Assembly: GCA_049966775.1 (NCBI GenBank)
Contig: JBMFTZ010000017.1
Location: 1-18,188 of the forward strand
Direction: 5' to 3'
DNA length: 18,188 nt
From: JAKAWW01 sp049966775
Lineage (GTDB): Archaea > Micrarchaeota > Micrarchaeia > Micrarchaeales > Micrarchaeaceae
Under the pieces are notes generated by a model. It saw nothing but the letters and a program-made list of their open reading frames with translations. It was not told the DNA's origin and searched no databases. The translations under genes were made by a program, and so were the position numbers. Positions 6,716 to 13,573 of this stretch are shown here, piece after piece (position 1 is the stretch's first letter; the number at the start of each line of letters is the position of its first letter).

Positions 6716-7876
6716 TTATCTTGTGGTCTTGACGCTCCGCATTTCCTCCAGGTATTTTGCCCCATTGCCGTCAATAAAGAACGCCCTTGCAGGCTTGAGT
6801 ATCTCTATTAGGTAGTTTGACACGGCCTCTTTTAGATCTGCCGGGTGTATCAAGGAATTGGTGAACGCGCCTTCTATCTCGTTTATGCTATGATACGATA
6901 CCGCGCCCCCTGTTCTTTTGTTCTGGATATCAAATGGGAGCCCTTTCCTGTCCAGGTACGGCCATATTATATAGCGTGCCAGGTCTATTATGGGGTTAAC
7001 TTCTGTTGACCCAATGGGGCAGTAAGCGCTATCGATCTTTTTTCTTATCTCCTCCTCGCTGTCATGTATGAATATGGCGCTGCTCGGCTTTGACTTTGAC
7101 ATCTTTATGTCTATTAGCTCGTTGTCTATCTCTGGCCTGCTGCCTACGCTCTTTGCCTTTAACAATCTTGACCTCTGCTCTTCGGTTATATGCATGCCCA
7201 TAAGCAGGTGGTGGTGCAAAGCCACAGGCTTGTAGCCAAACGCGCCAGAGCTCTCTATTGCCACGACGTGCGCCTTCCTCTGATCCATCCCCGCATGCGC
7301 AATATTTATGCTCATGCTGTATATGTCGGCAACCTGCATCGGCACATATATGAGCTGCGACAGGCTTATGTTCTCGCCTTCTTTCCTGCCCAGTATAGTG
7401 ATGCTCCGCTTTGCCCTTGCCTCCGTCATGATCGAAGCAATCTTGAGCACATTCTCAAAATACTGCTCACCCATCTTTTCGTAGAGCTCTGAGCCCATTA
7501 TGAATTTTGTGCTTTCGGAATCACCGCCAACGCACTTGAGCGAAATCTTCAGCGCCTCGCTGAAGTAGTTCTTCGCAGTGTGCCTTATGGCGTCTATATC
7601 TTCGCCAAGCTTCTTGTTTATGAGCGTGTGCATGTCTGCAAGGAAAACGGTTGTCTCAGCACCTGCCTTCTGCAGATCGGCAATCTTTCCCATGCTGACA
7701 AGCCCTGAGCCGAGATGCACCATGCCAGATATTTCAAAGCCTATGTAGTGCCTTAGCTTCTCCTTGCGCGTTATGTATTCTACAAGCAGATCATCGGTAA
7801 GTATCTCCTCTGTAGGCAATCGCCTTATAAGCTCCAGCTGCTCCTGCTCGCGCCTTGACAAGCTTCCAGCATCCAT
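6716..7876 (-). CDS. tyrS: Tyrosyl-tRNA synthetase, archaeal type
   Basis: This class I enzyme charges tRNA-Tyr. The protein has YIGFEISGMVHLGSG near residues 44-58, where HLGS stands for the HIGH motif. The tyrosine-site block YVPMQVADI is at about 177-185 (Tyr, Gln and Asp at the positions used in the M. jannaschii enzyme), followed by GMDQRKAH. An exact KMSKS is at about 258-262. After it come AYCPIGSTEVNPI and a C-terminal LIHPADLKEAVSNYL typical of archaeal TyrRS. The segment before KMSKS is roughly 30 residues longer than in M. jannaschii. A GTG at 7885 could add three residues, but the TATA element centred near 7905 places the start of transcription near 7879, favouring a nearly leaderless ATG at 7876. 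Confidence 0.93.
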   Translation of the reverse strand: MDAGSLSRREQEQLELIRRLPTEEILTDDLLVEYITRKEKLRHYIGFEISGMVHLGSGLVSMGKIADLQKAGAETTVFLADMHTLINKKLGEDIDAIRHTAKNYFSEALKISLKCVGGDSESTKFIMGSELYEKMGEQYFENVLKIASIMTEARAKRSITILGRKEGENISLSQLIYVPMQVADIYSMSINIAHAGMDQRKAHVVAIESSGAFGYKPVALHHHLLMGMHITEEQRSRLLKAKSVGSRPEIDNELIDIKMSKSKPSSAIFIHDSEEEIRKKIDSAYCPIGSTEVNPIIDLARYIIWPYLDRKGLPFDIQNKRTGGAVSYHSINEIEGAFTNSLIHPADLKEAVSNYLIEILKPARAFFIDGNGAKYLEEMRSVKTTR

Positions 7877-7900
7877 ATGACGCACGCCCCGATATTTGTA

Positions 7901-7909
7901 TATTATAAA
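7901..7909 (-). promoter_or_regulatory. TATA element of tyrS
   Basis: On the minus strand TTTATAATATAC (about 7909-7898) is centred 28-29 bases before the tyrS ATG at 7876. That is the spacing expected for a leaderless or almost leaderless archaeal transcript. Confidence 0.55.
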
Positions 7910-7953
7910 TGCGACTCTACTTTATATACAACCCTACTATAAAAGCTTTACGT

Positions 7954-7991
7954 GCATTATTTTGAAGCATAAGGTTTTTATGCTGTAATGC
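7954..7991. repeat. Two-tier inverted repeat in the tyrS - DUF373 divergent promoter region
   Basis: AGCATAA (7966-7972) and TTATGCT (7978-7984) form a perfect 7-bp stem around a five-base spacer. Outside it GCATTA (7954-7959) pairs with TAATGC (7986-7991), with six unpaired bases on one side and one on the other. The element ends eight bases before the TATA box of the DUF373 gene. It is a candidate operator, or an RNA hairpin if transcription starts upstream. Confidence 0.55.
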
Positions 7992-7998
7992 CTCATCC

Positions 7999-8006
7999 TT
8001 ATATAG
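7999..8006 (+). promoter_or_regulatory. TATA element of the DUF373 gene
   Basis: TTATATAG is centred about 27 bases before the ATG at 8029, so a leaderless or very short-leader transcript is expected. GTGGT five bases before the ATG could still act as ribosome-binding site on longer transcripts. Confidence 0.55.
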
Positions 8007-8028
8007 TAAAAAGCCTCAGTGGTTTATA

Positions 8029-9249
8029 ATGGCAGAAAGGATACTGGTGCTTGCCGTAGACATAGACAACGACCTGTACAGGAAGACGAAGATAAGCGGG
8101 CCTGTGCTTGGCAGAGCTGACAACCTTAGGGCTGCGGCAAAGCTAACGCTCGCAGACCCGCAGGATACCGACGGCAACACGATGTTTGAGGCGGTGCATA
8201 AGTTCGACGAGCTCAGAGCAGCCGGACTCTCAGTAAACATTGCAACAGTTACTGGAGCCGAGAAGGAAGGATATGTTGCAGACAGGGAGCTCGCGAGGCA
8301 GATAGAGAAGGTGATAGACACCTTCAAGAGCGACACCTGTGTACTGGTCACTGACGGCCAAAGCGACATGCGCGTCCTCCCTATTTTGAAAACGAGGATA
8401 AAGGTTGACAGCGTGGACATGGTGCGCATGAAGCAGGCGGAGCAGTTTGAGAGCACGTATTTCACGCTGCTGGAGAAGTTGAAGGAGCCCCACTATGCGA
8501 GGATCGTGTTCGGCATACCTGCGGTGCTGCTTCTGCTATTTGCGATAAGCTACTATTTCAAGCTCGGCTGGCAGCTCCCGGTGGCGCTTATAGGCCTTTA
8601 TCTCATATTAAAGGGGTTCGGCCTCGAGAACGCCCTCATAGAATCATTCAAGGGGCTGGGCTTCAGCGTGGAGCGACTGAGCTTCGTGTTCTACATTGGT
8701 GCAATACTCTTTTTCATCATAAGCCTCATAATAGGAAGCATAAGCTACACAAGCGCGCTAAAGACAATAAGCAACGGGCTTACGCTCACCTTCTACGCTA
8801 TAGAAGGCTTCCTGATCTTGCTGCCTATAGGCTTGCTACTTTACCTTATAGGCAGGATCATAGATTTCAGGAATAGGCACATGTACTACAGGGCCATATC
8901 ACAGGGCACGTATATGGGCTATGCAATAATAGCGATAGGGATGCTCTTCGTGCTATCCGCGTGGATCATAGGGCAGATATACTTCTGGCAGTATCTTGTA
9001 TACAGCGGTGTGGCGCTGCTGGCCGGGTACGGCGTGTCGGTGCTCAGCATGTTCCTGAGGAGGCGCTCGATAAACAAAACCAAGCTCAAGGACAAGGGCG
9101 TAGTCAATGACATAGGCGCTTACATCGGTAGGATTACCGGCGTGGACGCAAAGCAAGGCGTGCTGTTTGTGAGGACAGATTATGGCAGCGTGATAAAATA
9201 CGACATAGACAGGGTGACTGACGTAGCCGAAAGGGTTGTGATAAGCTGA
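8029..9249 (+). CDS. DUF373 family membrane protein with C-terminal barrel-like domain
   Basis: The N-terminal domain (about 1-150) is soluble and matches DUF373: LVLAVDIDNDLYRK, SGPVLGRADNL, LADPQDTDGNTMFEA, VLVTDGQSD and the repeated hydrophobic strands between them. Six membrane helices follow, at about 157-176, 182-196, 218-237, 254-276, 294-318 and 322-343. A soluble tail of about 50 residues (358-406) is rich in Gly and Val with short strands, resembling a PRC- or KOW-like small barrel. No signal peptide is present, so the N-domain is probably cytoplasmic. The biochemical function of DUF373 is unknown. The gene directly precedes rpp29 and the ribosomal operon and may be its first gene. 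Confidence 0.88.
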   Translation: MAERILVLAVDIDNDLYRKTKISGPVLGRADNLRAAAKLTLADPQDTDGNTMFEAVHKFDELRAAGLSVNIATVTGAEKEGYVADRELARQIEKVIDTFKSDTCVLVTDGQSDMRVLPILKTRIKVDSVDMVRMKQAEQFESTYFTLLEKLKEPHYARIVFGIPAVLLLLFAISYYFKLGWQLPVALIGLYLILKGFGLENALIESFKGLGFSVERLSFVFYIGAILFFIISLIIGSISYTSALKTISNGLTLTFYAIEGFLILLPIGLLLYLIGRIIDFRNRHMYYRAISQGTYMGYAIIAIGMLFVLSAWIIGQIYFWQYLVYSGVALLAGYGVSVLSMFLRRRSINKTKLKDKGVVNDIGAYIGRITGVDAKQGVLFVRTDYGSVIKYDIDRVTDVAERVVIS

Positions 9250-9261
9250 TGCATTTTGCAT
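9249..9261. repeat. Small hairpin after the DUF373 gene
   Basis: ATGCA (9249-9253) and TGCAT (9257-9261) flank three bases and start at the last base of the DUF373 stop codon. A 5-bp stem with a 3-base loop is weak, and no T-run follows, so it is at best a minor 3'-end structure. Confidence 0.2.
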
Positions 9262-9287
9262 GGCACTAGCGGCGCCTGCTCAAAAAG

Positions 9288-9299
9288 AAAGGTTTAAAT
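9288..9299 (+). promoter_or_regulatory. BRE/TATA-like element before rpp29
   Basis: AAAGGTTTAAAT resembles a complete archaeal BRE plus TATA box. Its expected start site, near 9320, lies downstream of the chosen rpp29 ATG (9302) and just before an in-frame GTG at 9329. Either rpp29 starts at 9329 from this promoter, or this promoter serves mainly the genes downstream. Confidence 0.4.
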
Positions 9300-9301
9300 T
9301 C

Positions 9302-9607
9302 ATGTGGGGATATAATAATAAAAACATAGTGTTACACGAGCTCATCGGGCTAAGCGTGAAAGTGGCAAAAAGCCATGACAGGTTCAGGAGAGGAGTCAAA
9401 GGTATAATAATAGACGAAACTAAGAATCTCCTTGTGATCCGAACTGCAGAAGGCACAGTGAAGAGGATACCCAAGGAAAACAGCACGTTCGTGCTAAAGC
9501 CAGGCAAGGGAAAAAGCTTCACTGTGAACGGCGAAGAGATAATGTTCAGGAGCCACGAACGCACCGAGAAAGCCCTAAAATATTACAGAAGAAGGAACAA
9601 AAAATGA
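9302..9607 (+). CDS. rnp1: RNase P protein component 1 (Rpp29/Pop4)
   Basis: Rpp29 binds RNase P RNA and, with other proteins, supports removal of tRNA 5' leaders. The sequence NIVLHELIGLSVKVAKS, then GVKGIIIDETKNLLVIRTAEG and RIPKENSTFVL, follows the archaeal family (HELIGL.VeVv.S, G..G.VvDET.NTL.I, k.vpK...F). A basic tail with KALKYYRRRNKK ends the protein. From the ATG at 9302 it has 101 residues. A start at 9260 adds a stretch not expected in the family; an in-frame GTG at 9329 would fit the TATA element at 9293. Location just upstream of S17 is the usual archaeal arrangement. Confidence 0.9.
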   Translation: MWGYNNKNIVLHELIGLSVKVAKSHDRFRRGVKGIIIDETKNLLVIRTAEGTVKRIPKENSTFVLKPGKGKSFTVNGEEIMFRSHERTEKALKYYRRRNKK

Positions 9608-9621
9608 ATTGAGATGATTGC

Positions 9622-9918
9622 TTGGAATGCAAAGACCCAAAATGCCCCGTACATGGCAGCCTGAAGACGCACGGCGACAGAATCGAGGGCATCGTAGTGA
9701 GCGACAGGGCAAAGAAAACGGCCATTGTTGAGCAGGTATACACCACATTCCTGAAAAAATATTCGAGGTCACTCAGAAACACTTCAAGGATTGCCGCATA
9801 CAATCCAGATTGCCTGCATGCCAAGACCGGCGACAAAGTTGTGGTAGAGGCGTGCAGGAGGCTTAGCAAGACCAAGTCGTTTGCCATAACGGCGGTATTG
9901 AAGAGGGCGGGAGCATGA
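9622..9918 (+). CDS. rps17: Ribosomal protein S17 (uS17)
   Basis: This primary 16S rRNA binder has the archaeal N-terminal extension CKDPKCPVHG, then GDRIEGIVVSDRAKKTAIVEQ and the C-terminal AAYNPDCLHAKTGDKVVVEACRRLSKTKSFAI, which is the family signature. The length of 98 residues is slightly short for an archaeal S17. The only available start is a TTG at 9622: an in-frame TGA lies at 9610-9612 and no ATG or GTG follows before the conserved region. GAGATGAT just upstream fits the 16S 3' end. It overlaps L14 by four bases (ATGA). Confidence 0.95.
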   Translation: MECKDPKCPVHGSLKTHGDRIEGIVVSDRAKKTAIVEQVYTTFLKKYSRSLRNTSRIAAYNPDCLHAKTGDKVVVEACRRLSKTKSFAITAVLKRAGA

Positions 9919-10316
9919 GGGACATAGGCACAAAGATATCGCGCACCCTGGTGCCAGGCAGCGTGCTTGCCTGCGCAGATAACACAGGGGCAAAAACGCT
10001 CATGATCATAAACAGGATCGGAAAAGGGGGCAACAGGAAAGGGCGCTATTCCAAGTCTGGCATCGGCGACATCGTAATTGCAAGCGTCAAGTCGGGGACG
10101 CCGCAGTATATTAAAAAGAAGGTGCGCGTTGTGATAATAAGGCAGAAGCAGCCGATAAGAAGGCCGAACGGCATGCGCGTCAGGTTCGAAGACAATGCTG
10201 GCATACTCATAACAGAAACCGACCTTCCGGTAGGCACCGAGGTAAAGGGCGCAATGGCGAGGGAAGTGGTGCAGCGCTATATAAAGCTTGCGGGCATAGC
10301 CTCGAGAGTGGTATGA
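9915..10316 (+). CDS. rpl14: Ribosomal protein L14 (uL14)
   Basis: The 133-residue large-subunit protein shows PGSVLACADNTGAK near the N-terminus, then IGDIVIASVKSGTP, VVIIRQKQPIRRPNGMRVRFEDNAGILI and a C-terminal AREVVQRYIKLAGIASRVV. These match archaeal L14 through the whole length. Its ATG overlaps the S17 stop codon and its own stop overlaps the L24 start, both typical of tight coupling in this operon. Confidence 0.97.
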   Translation: MRDIGTKISRTLVPGSVLACADNTGAKTLMIINRIGKGGNRKGRYSKSGIGDIVIASVKSGTPQYIKKKVRVVIIRQKQPIRRPNGMRVRFEDNAGILITETDLPVGTEVKGAMAREVVQRYIKLAGIASRVV

Positions 10317-10684
10317 TGATCGAAAGCGGCAAACCCAGAAAGCAGAGGCGCTATAGGTTCAGCGCACCGCTTCATGCAAAGCAGCATTTCCTGCATGCAC
10401 ACATATCAAAAGAGTTAAGGGAGAAGCTCAAGCTATCGAAGAGGGCCATACAGGTGGCAAAAGGGGATAGCGTAAAGGTCGTGAGTGGGGGCAATTCCGG
10501 CAAGGAGGGCAAGGTTACAAGGGTGGATCTGAGGAACGGCTTTGTGTATATTGATGCTATAAAAAGGAAGAACGCCAAGGGTAAGGAGCTAGATGTCCCG
10601 ATCCGCGCTAGCAACGTTTACATCACGGATCTGAACCTCTCCGACAAGATCAGGGCGGCTAAGATAAAAAGGTTTCAAAAGTAA
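10313..10684 (+). CDS. rpl24: Ribosomal protein L24 (uL24)
   Basis: This 123-residue assembly initiator of the large subunit has the archaeal N-terminus KPRKQRRYRFSAPLHAKQHFLHAHISKELREK. A KOW motif follows at about 50-77 (GDSVKVVSGGNSGKEGKVTRV), then YIDAIKRKNAKGKELDVPIRASNV and a C-terminal DLNLSDKIR. Two ATG codons in tandem (10313 and 10316) are possible starts; the first overlaps the L14 stop. Confidence 0.96.
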   Translation: MMIESGKPRKQRRYRFSAPLHAKQHFLHAHISKELREKLKLSKRAIQVAKGDSVKVVSGGNSGKEGKVTRVDLRNGFVYIDAIKRKNAKGKELDVPIRASNVYITDLNLSDKIRAAKIKRFQK

Positions 10685-10696
10685 AAGTGAAATATT

Positions 10697-11383
10697 ATGG
10701 CTAACAAGGGCAACTCAAGGCATTTGAAGGCGCTCAGCGCGCCGCGCTACTTTGCTGCAGAGAGGAAGGGCAGCGTTTATATAGCAAAGCAGAGCCCGGG
10801 CAGGTTCAGGCTGGACATGAGCGTGCCGCTGATCATCGCGCTCGATAGGGCGGACACGGGCGCCCGCAACCATGCAGAGCTGAGGGGCATAGTAAAGAGC
10901 GGAAGCGTGAAGGTAAACTACAAGACCGTGGCCGATCCAAAATACCCGGTAGGGCTTAACGACATAATAGAGCTCGGCAAGAGCGGCAAGTCATATATGG
11001 TAAGCATAAGCCCGGTGGCAAAGTTAGTGCTCAAAGAGCTGGAGAGTACACCAAAAAGCAGGGTACAGAAAGTGGTGGGCAAATTCAAGGCGAAGGGCAA
11101 CAAACTGATGGTAAGGCTTTATGACGGCACGATAACGAGCTATGGCGAAAGTGTAAATGTGAACGACAGCGTGGAGATCGACGACAAAGGCAAAATATCG
11201 AGGGTCATAAAGATGAACATAGGCTCGAAATGCTTCTTCTATGCGGGGGTGCACGTTGGCGAAACGGGCACCATAAAGGAGCTTACACAAGGGGCCGCGA
11301 ACAGAGGGGCAAGCGCTAAGATAGAAGGAAGCAACGGAAGCACGTTCAGCACGCTGCTCAGAAATATAATGGTAATAGGCTAA
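10697..11383 (+). CDS. rps4e: Ribosomal protein S4e (eS4)
   Basis: S4e is found in archaea and eukaryotes only. The 228-residue protein starts with RHLKALSAPRYF, contains an S4-type RNA-binding region around RNHAELRGIVKSGSVKVNYK and a DPKYPVGLNDIIEL segment. A central domain (GKFKAKGNKLMVRLYDGT) and a C-terminal KOW-like region (GVHVGETGTIKEL) follow. The length is close to the archaeal norm. The ATG at 10697 follows GTGAAAT-like sequence 12 bases after L24. Confidence 0.96.
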   Translation: MANKGNSRHLKALSAPRYFAAERKGSVYIAKQSPGRFRLDMSVPLIIALDRADTGARNHAELRGIVKSGSVKVNYKTVADPKYPVGLNDIIELGKSGKSYMVSISPVAKLVLKELESTPKSRVQKVVGKFKAKGNKLMVRLYDGTITSYGESVNVNDSVEIDDKGKISRVIKMNIGSKCFFYAGVHVGETGTIKELTQGAANRGASAKIEGSNGSTFSTLLRNIMVIG

Positions 11384-11387
11384 TTAC

Positions 11388-11894
11388 ATGTCAATGCGCG
11401 ATATATACATAAGCAAAGTCGTGATCAACATCGGCACAGGCAGCGACAGCAACATGCACGACAACGCCGTAAAGATACTGCAGGCGATAACACAAGCTAA
11501 GCCTGCTGACGAGATTGCAAGAAGGAGAAATCCGGCCTTCAAGGTCGCGAAAGGCCAGAAAATAGGCGCATTTGTAACACTGCGCGGCAAGAAAGCGGCA
11601 GAGCTGCTTCCGCGCCTCTTCGAAGCGGTTGACAACAGGATAAAACCATCTAGCATATCAACTAATAGCGTGAACTTCGGGATAAAGGAATATATAGATG
11701 TAAGCGGCATAAAGTATGACCCGAAGATAGGCATGCTGGGCATGAATGTAAACGTCACGTTAAGCAGACCGGGCATGCGAGTCATGCTGAGAAAAGCCAG
11801 GAGGGCAGACGTTCCGGCAAAGCACAGCATAATAGGCAAGGACGAGATAAAGAATTATTTGAAGAGCAAGTTCAACGTGGAGGTATTGCAATGA
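11388..11894 (+). CDS. rpl5: Ribosomal protein L5 (uL5)
   Basis: L5 binds 5S rRNA and forms part of the central protuberance. The 168-residue protein has ISKVVINIGTG at the N-terminus, then the ARRRNPAFKVAKGQKIGAFVTLRGKKA block, the FGIKEYIDVSGIKYDPKIGMLGMNV block and VTLSRPGMRVMLRKAR. All agree with archaeal L5. The second Met (11394) is an alternative start. The stop overlaps the S14 start by four bases. Confidence 0.96.
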   Translation: MSMRDIYISKVVINIGTGSDSNMHDNAVKILQAITQAKPADEIARRRNPAFKVAKGQKIGAFVTLRGKKAAELLPRLFEAVDNRIKPSSISTNSVNFGIKEYIDVSGIKYDPKIGMLGMNVNVTLSRPGMRVMLRKARRADVPAKHSIIGKDEIKNYLKSKFNVEVLQ

Positions 11895-12049
11895 AAGTAA
11901 GATACGAAGACAAGCTGAAGGGAAAGGGCAACAGGAAGTGCAGCATCTGCGGAACGAGCAGGGGCCTCATTAGGGCGCACGGCATATATGTGTGCAGGCG
12001 CTGCTTCAGGGAGGTCGCAAAGAATATAGGGTTCAAAAAATTTGGTTGA
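11891..12049 (+). CDS. rps14: Ribosomal protein S14 (uS14), zinc form
   Basis: This 52-residue protein fills the space between L5 and S8 in the usual archaeal order. It has two CxxC pairs, C17/C20 and C35/C38, spaced as in zinc-binding S14. The segments RKCSICGTSRGLIRAHGI and YVCRRCFREVAKNIGFKKFG match the family, including the C-terminal GF.K...G. The ATG at 11891 overlaps the L5 stop. It ends at a TGA (12047-12049) just before the S8 ATG. Confidence 0.95.
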   Translation: MKVRYEDKLKGKGNRKCSICGTSRGLIRAHGIYVCRRCFREVAKNIGFKKFG

Positions 12050-12053
12050 GCAA

Positions 12054-12434
12054 ATGGACAGGCTTGCAGACGCTATAAATAAGATAAAGACCAACGAGCG
12101 CATCGGCAGAAGGGAGTGTACTCTGTATAGCACCAAGCTCGTCAAAGCGGTGCTTGAAGTGCTGCAGAAGTACGGCTACATCGCTGCCTATGAGGAGCAC
12201 GAAGAAGGCAAATTCAAATCTATCAAGGTTACGCTTTCAAACAAGATAAACGATATAGGGGTAATAAAGCCTAGGTATGCGGTTACGTACGACCTTATGC
12301 AGAAGTACGAAACCAGGTACATACCGAGCAGGGATTTCGGAGCTCTCATAATATCCACGCCGCAGGGAATGATGACAAACAGAGAGGCGGGCGAAAGGCA
12401 CATCGGGGGCAGGCTTGTAGCATATGTCTATTAG
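12054..12434 (+). CDS. rps8: Ribosomal protein S8 (uS8)
   Basis: S8 binds helix 21 of 16S rRNA. From the ATG at 12054 the protein has 127 residues and starts MDRLADAINKIKTNERIGR, matching the family N-terminus. It contains VLEVLQKYGYIAAYEEH, INDIGVIKPRYAV, YIPSRDFGALIISTPQGMMTNREA and the C-terminal GGRLVAYVY. A TTG at 12042 would add four residues and overlap S14, but family alignment favours 12054. S8 is the last gene before a 235-base gap. Confidence 0.96.
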   Translation: MDRLADAINKIKTNERIGRRECTLYSTKLVKAVLEVLQKYGYIAAYEEHEEGKFKSIKVTLSNKINDIGVIKPRYAVTYDLMQKYETRYIPSRDFGALIISTPQGMMTNREAGERHIGGRLVAYVY

Positions 12435-12669
12435 CAGCAGGCATCAAAGCAATGGAATGAACTTTAAAGTTGATGACAATGTTGAAGAATAACAACGAAC
12501 ACATTTTGCAGACTTCAACTTTATCCTCACACAGACAACTGTATGCAACGCAGCGCCTATTTGGCACACGCGACGCTCGCGCACAAACGATTTTATACAT
12601 GTTTGCGATATATGATACTTGCACCACTTTCCTGCACTTATGCACGGACATTTTCGCGAGGAGATAAGG
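12435..12669 (+). other. 235-base gap in the ribosomal operon, with inverted repeats and an internal promoter
   Basis: No ribosomal gene fits here. The gap has a perfect 12-base palindrome AACTTTAAAGTT (12460-12471), and GTTGAAG (12481-12487) complementary to CTTCAAC (12513-12519). AAAGTTGA (12466-12473) is also complementary to TCAACTTT (12515-12522), so two alternative stems share one 3' arm. A GCGA-CGC-TCGC hairpin lies in the GC-rich part (about 12570-12580). TTTTATAC at 12591-12598 is a TATA-like element that would start an L6 transcript near 12621. An open frame (TTG 12470 or ATG 12473 to 12667) spans much of it but looks unlike a protein. Confidence 0.5.
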
Positions 12670-13191
12670 ATGATGAAAGTAAAAATACCGGAGAGCGCCA
12701 AGATAGAAGTCGAGGGCAACACCATAATAACGAGCGGAGCTCTGGGCAAGAACAGGCGCATATTCAACGCAAACCTTCTCAGTGCAACGGTAAGCGGGAA
12801 CACGCTCACTATAAATGGCATAGGCGGAAAGAAGCTTGCAAAGAAGGCGCGCACCGCAGAGATAGCACTTGCGAAAGAGGTGCAGAACGACATAAATGGG
12901 GTAAGCAAATACTATGAGATAAACATGAAGGGTGTGTTTGCGCACTTCCCGCTGAGCATAGAGGTGAAGAACGGCTCTGTGTATATAAACAACCTCTTCG
13001 GCGAGCGCGTGCCACGCATAGCTAAGATTGTGGGCGACACCAAGGCAGAAACCACAGGCCAGGGCCTTATCATAAGAGGAACGTCCCTTGATGACGTAAC
13101 CCAGAGCGCTGCAAACGTAAGGAAGGCGTGCAGGATCAAGGACAAGGACATACGCGTGTTCCAGGACGGGGTATACCACGCAGAGGTATGA
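12670..13191 (+). CDS. rpl6: Ribosomal protein L6 (uL6)
   Basis: The 173-residue protein carries the two L6 repeats. IPESAKIEVEGNTIITSGALGKNRRIF is at the N-terminus, then KKARTAEIALAKEVQNDINGV and a second half with HFPLSIEVKNGSVYINNLFGERVPRIAKIVGD. The C-terminus is QSAANVRKACRIKDKDIRVFQDGVYHAE, a known L6 ending. Tandem ATG codons at 12670 and 12673 follow GAGGAG (12658-12663) at 6 or 9 bases. An open frame reaches back to 12619, but that part is unlike the family. Confidence 0.96.
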   Translation: MMKVKIPESAKIEVEGNTIITSGALGKNRRIFNANLLSATVSGNTLTINGIGGKKLAKKARTAEIALAKEVQNDINGVSKYYEINMKGVFAHFPLSIEVKNGSVYINNLFGERVPRIAKIVGDTKAETTGQGLIIRGTSLDDVTQSAANVRKACRIKDKDIRVFQDGVYHAEV

Positions 13192-13195
13192 TTAT

Positions 13196-13573
13196 ATGGT
13201 TACTAAAAAGGGTCATCCGAAATTTAACGTGCCGAACTACGGCGCCAAGCACAGGAAGCGTGTAAAGGAGAGGTGGCGCAAGCAGCGCGGCATAGACAAC
13301 AAGAAGCGCGTAGATAAAAAGTTTATGGGTGCATCTCCATCTATAGGTTATAGGAACCCGGAGCGGCTGCGCGGCACAAGGCAAGACGGCATGCGTACAG
13401 TGCTCGTATCGAATATGAACGAGCTGCGCTCTGCGATAGAGGAGGGCGCAAACGTGAGCGTGATACTGGCAAGCAGCCTCTCCACCAGGAAGAAGGCAGA
13501 GCTTTCAAAGCTCGCCTTCGAGAACGAGATTCATGTGATAAATCCCCCAAAGGGCACAGCGGTGTATAAATGA
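13196..13573 (+). CDS. rpl32e: Ribosomal protein L32e (eL32)
   Basis: An archaeal and eukaryotic large-subunit protein. The 125-residue sequence has HPKFNVPNYGAKHRKRVKERWRKQRGIDN, then KFMGASPSIGYRNPERLRGTRQDGM, both hallmark blocks. The C-terminal part (NMNELRSAIEEGANVSVILASSLSTRKKAEL) corresponds to the usual I.as.vG.RKr..I region, though diverged. The ATG at 13196 follows the L6 stop by four bases, and its stop overlaps L19e. Confidence 0.95.
   Translation: MVTKKGHPKFNVPNYGAKHRKRVKERWRKQRGIDNKKRVDKKFMGASPSIGYRNPERLRGTRQDGMRTVLVSNMNELRSAIEEGANVSVILASSLSTRKKAELSKLAFENEIHVINPPKGTAVYK

Noticed and set aside
12460..12490. TTGATGA as possible C box of a C/D small RNA
   Set aside because: The first base is not a purine and no CTGA D box lies at suitable distance.
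12470..12667. 65-codon open frame spanning the S8-L6 gap and ending just before L6
   Set aside because: Composition rich in His, Thr and Cys, no recognisable motif, and it runs over inverted repeats and a promoter-like element; kept only as part of the gap description.
12346..13179. 277-codon minus-strand open frame opposite S8-L6
   Set aside because: It is antisense to S8 and L6, rich in Tyr, Cys and His, with no family resemblance: a shadow frame.
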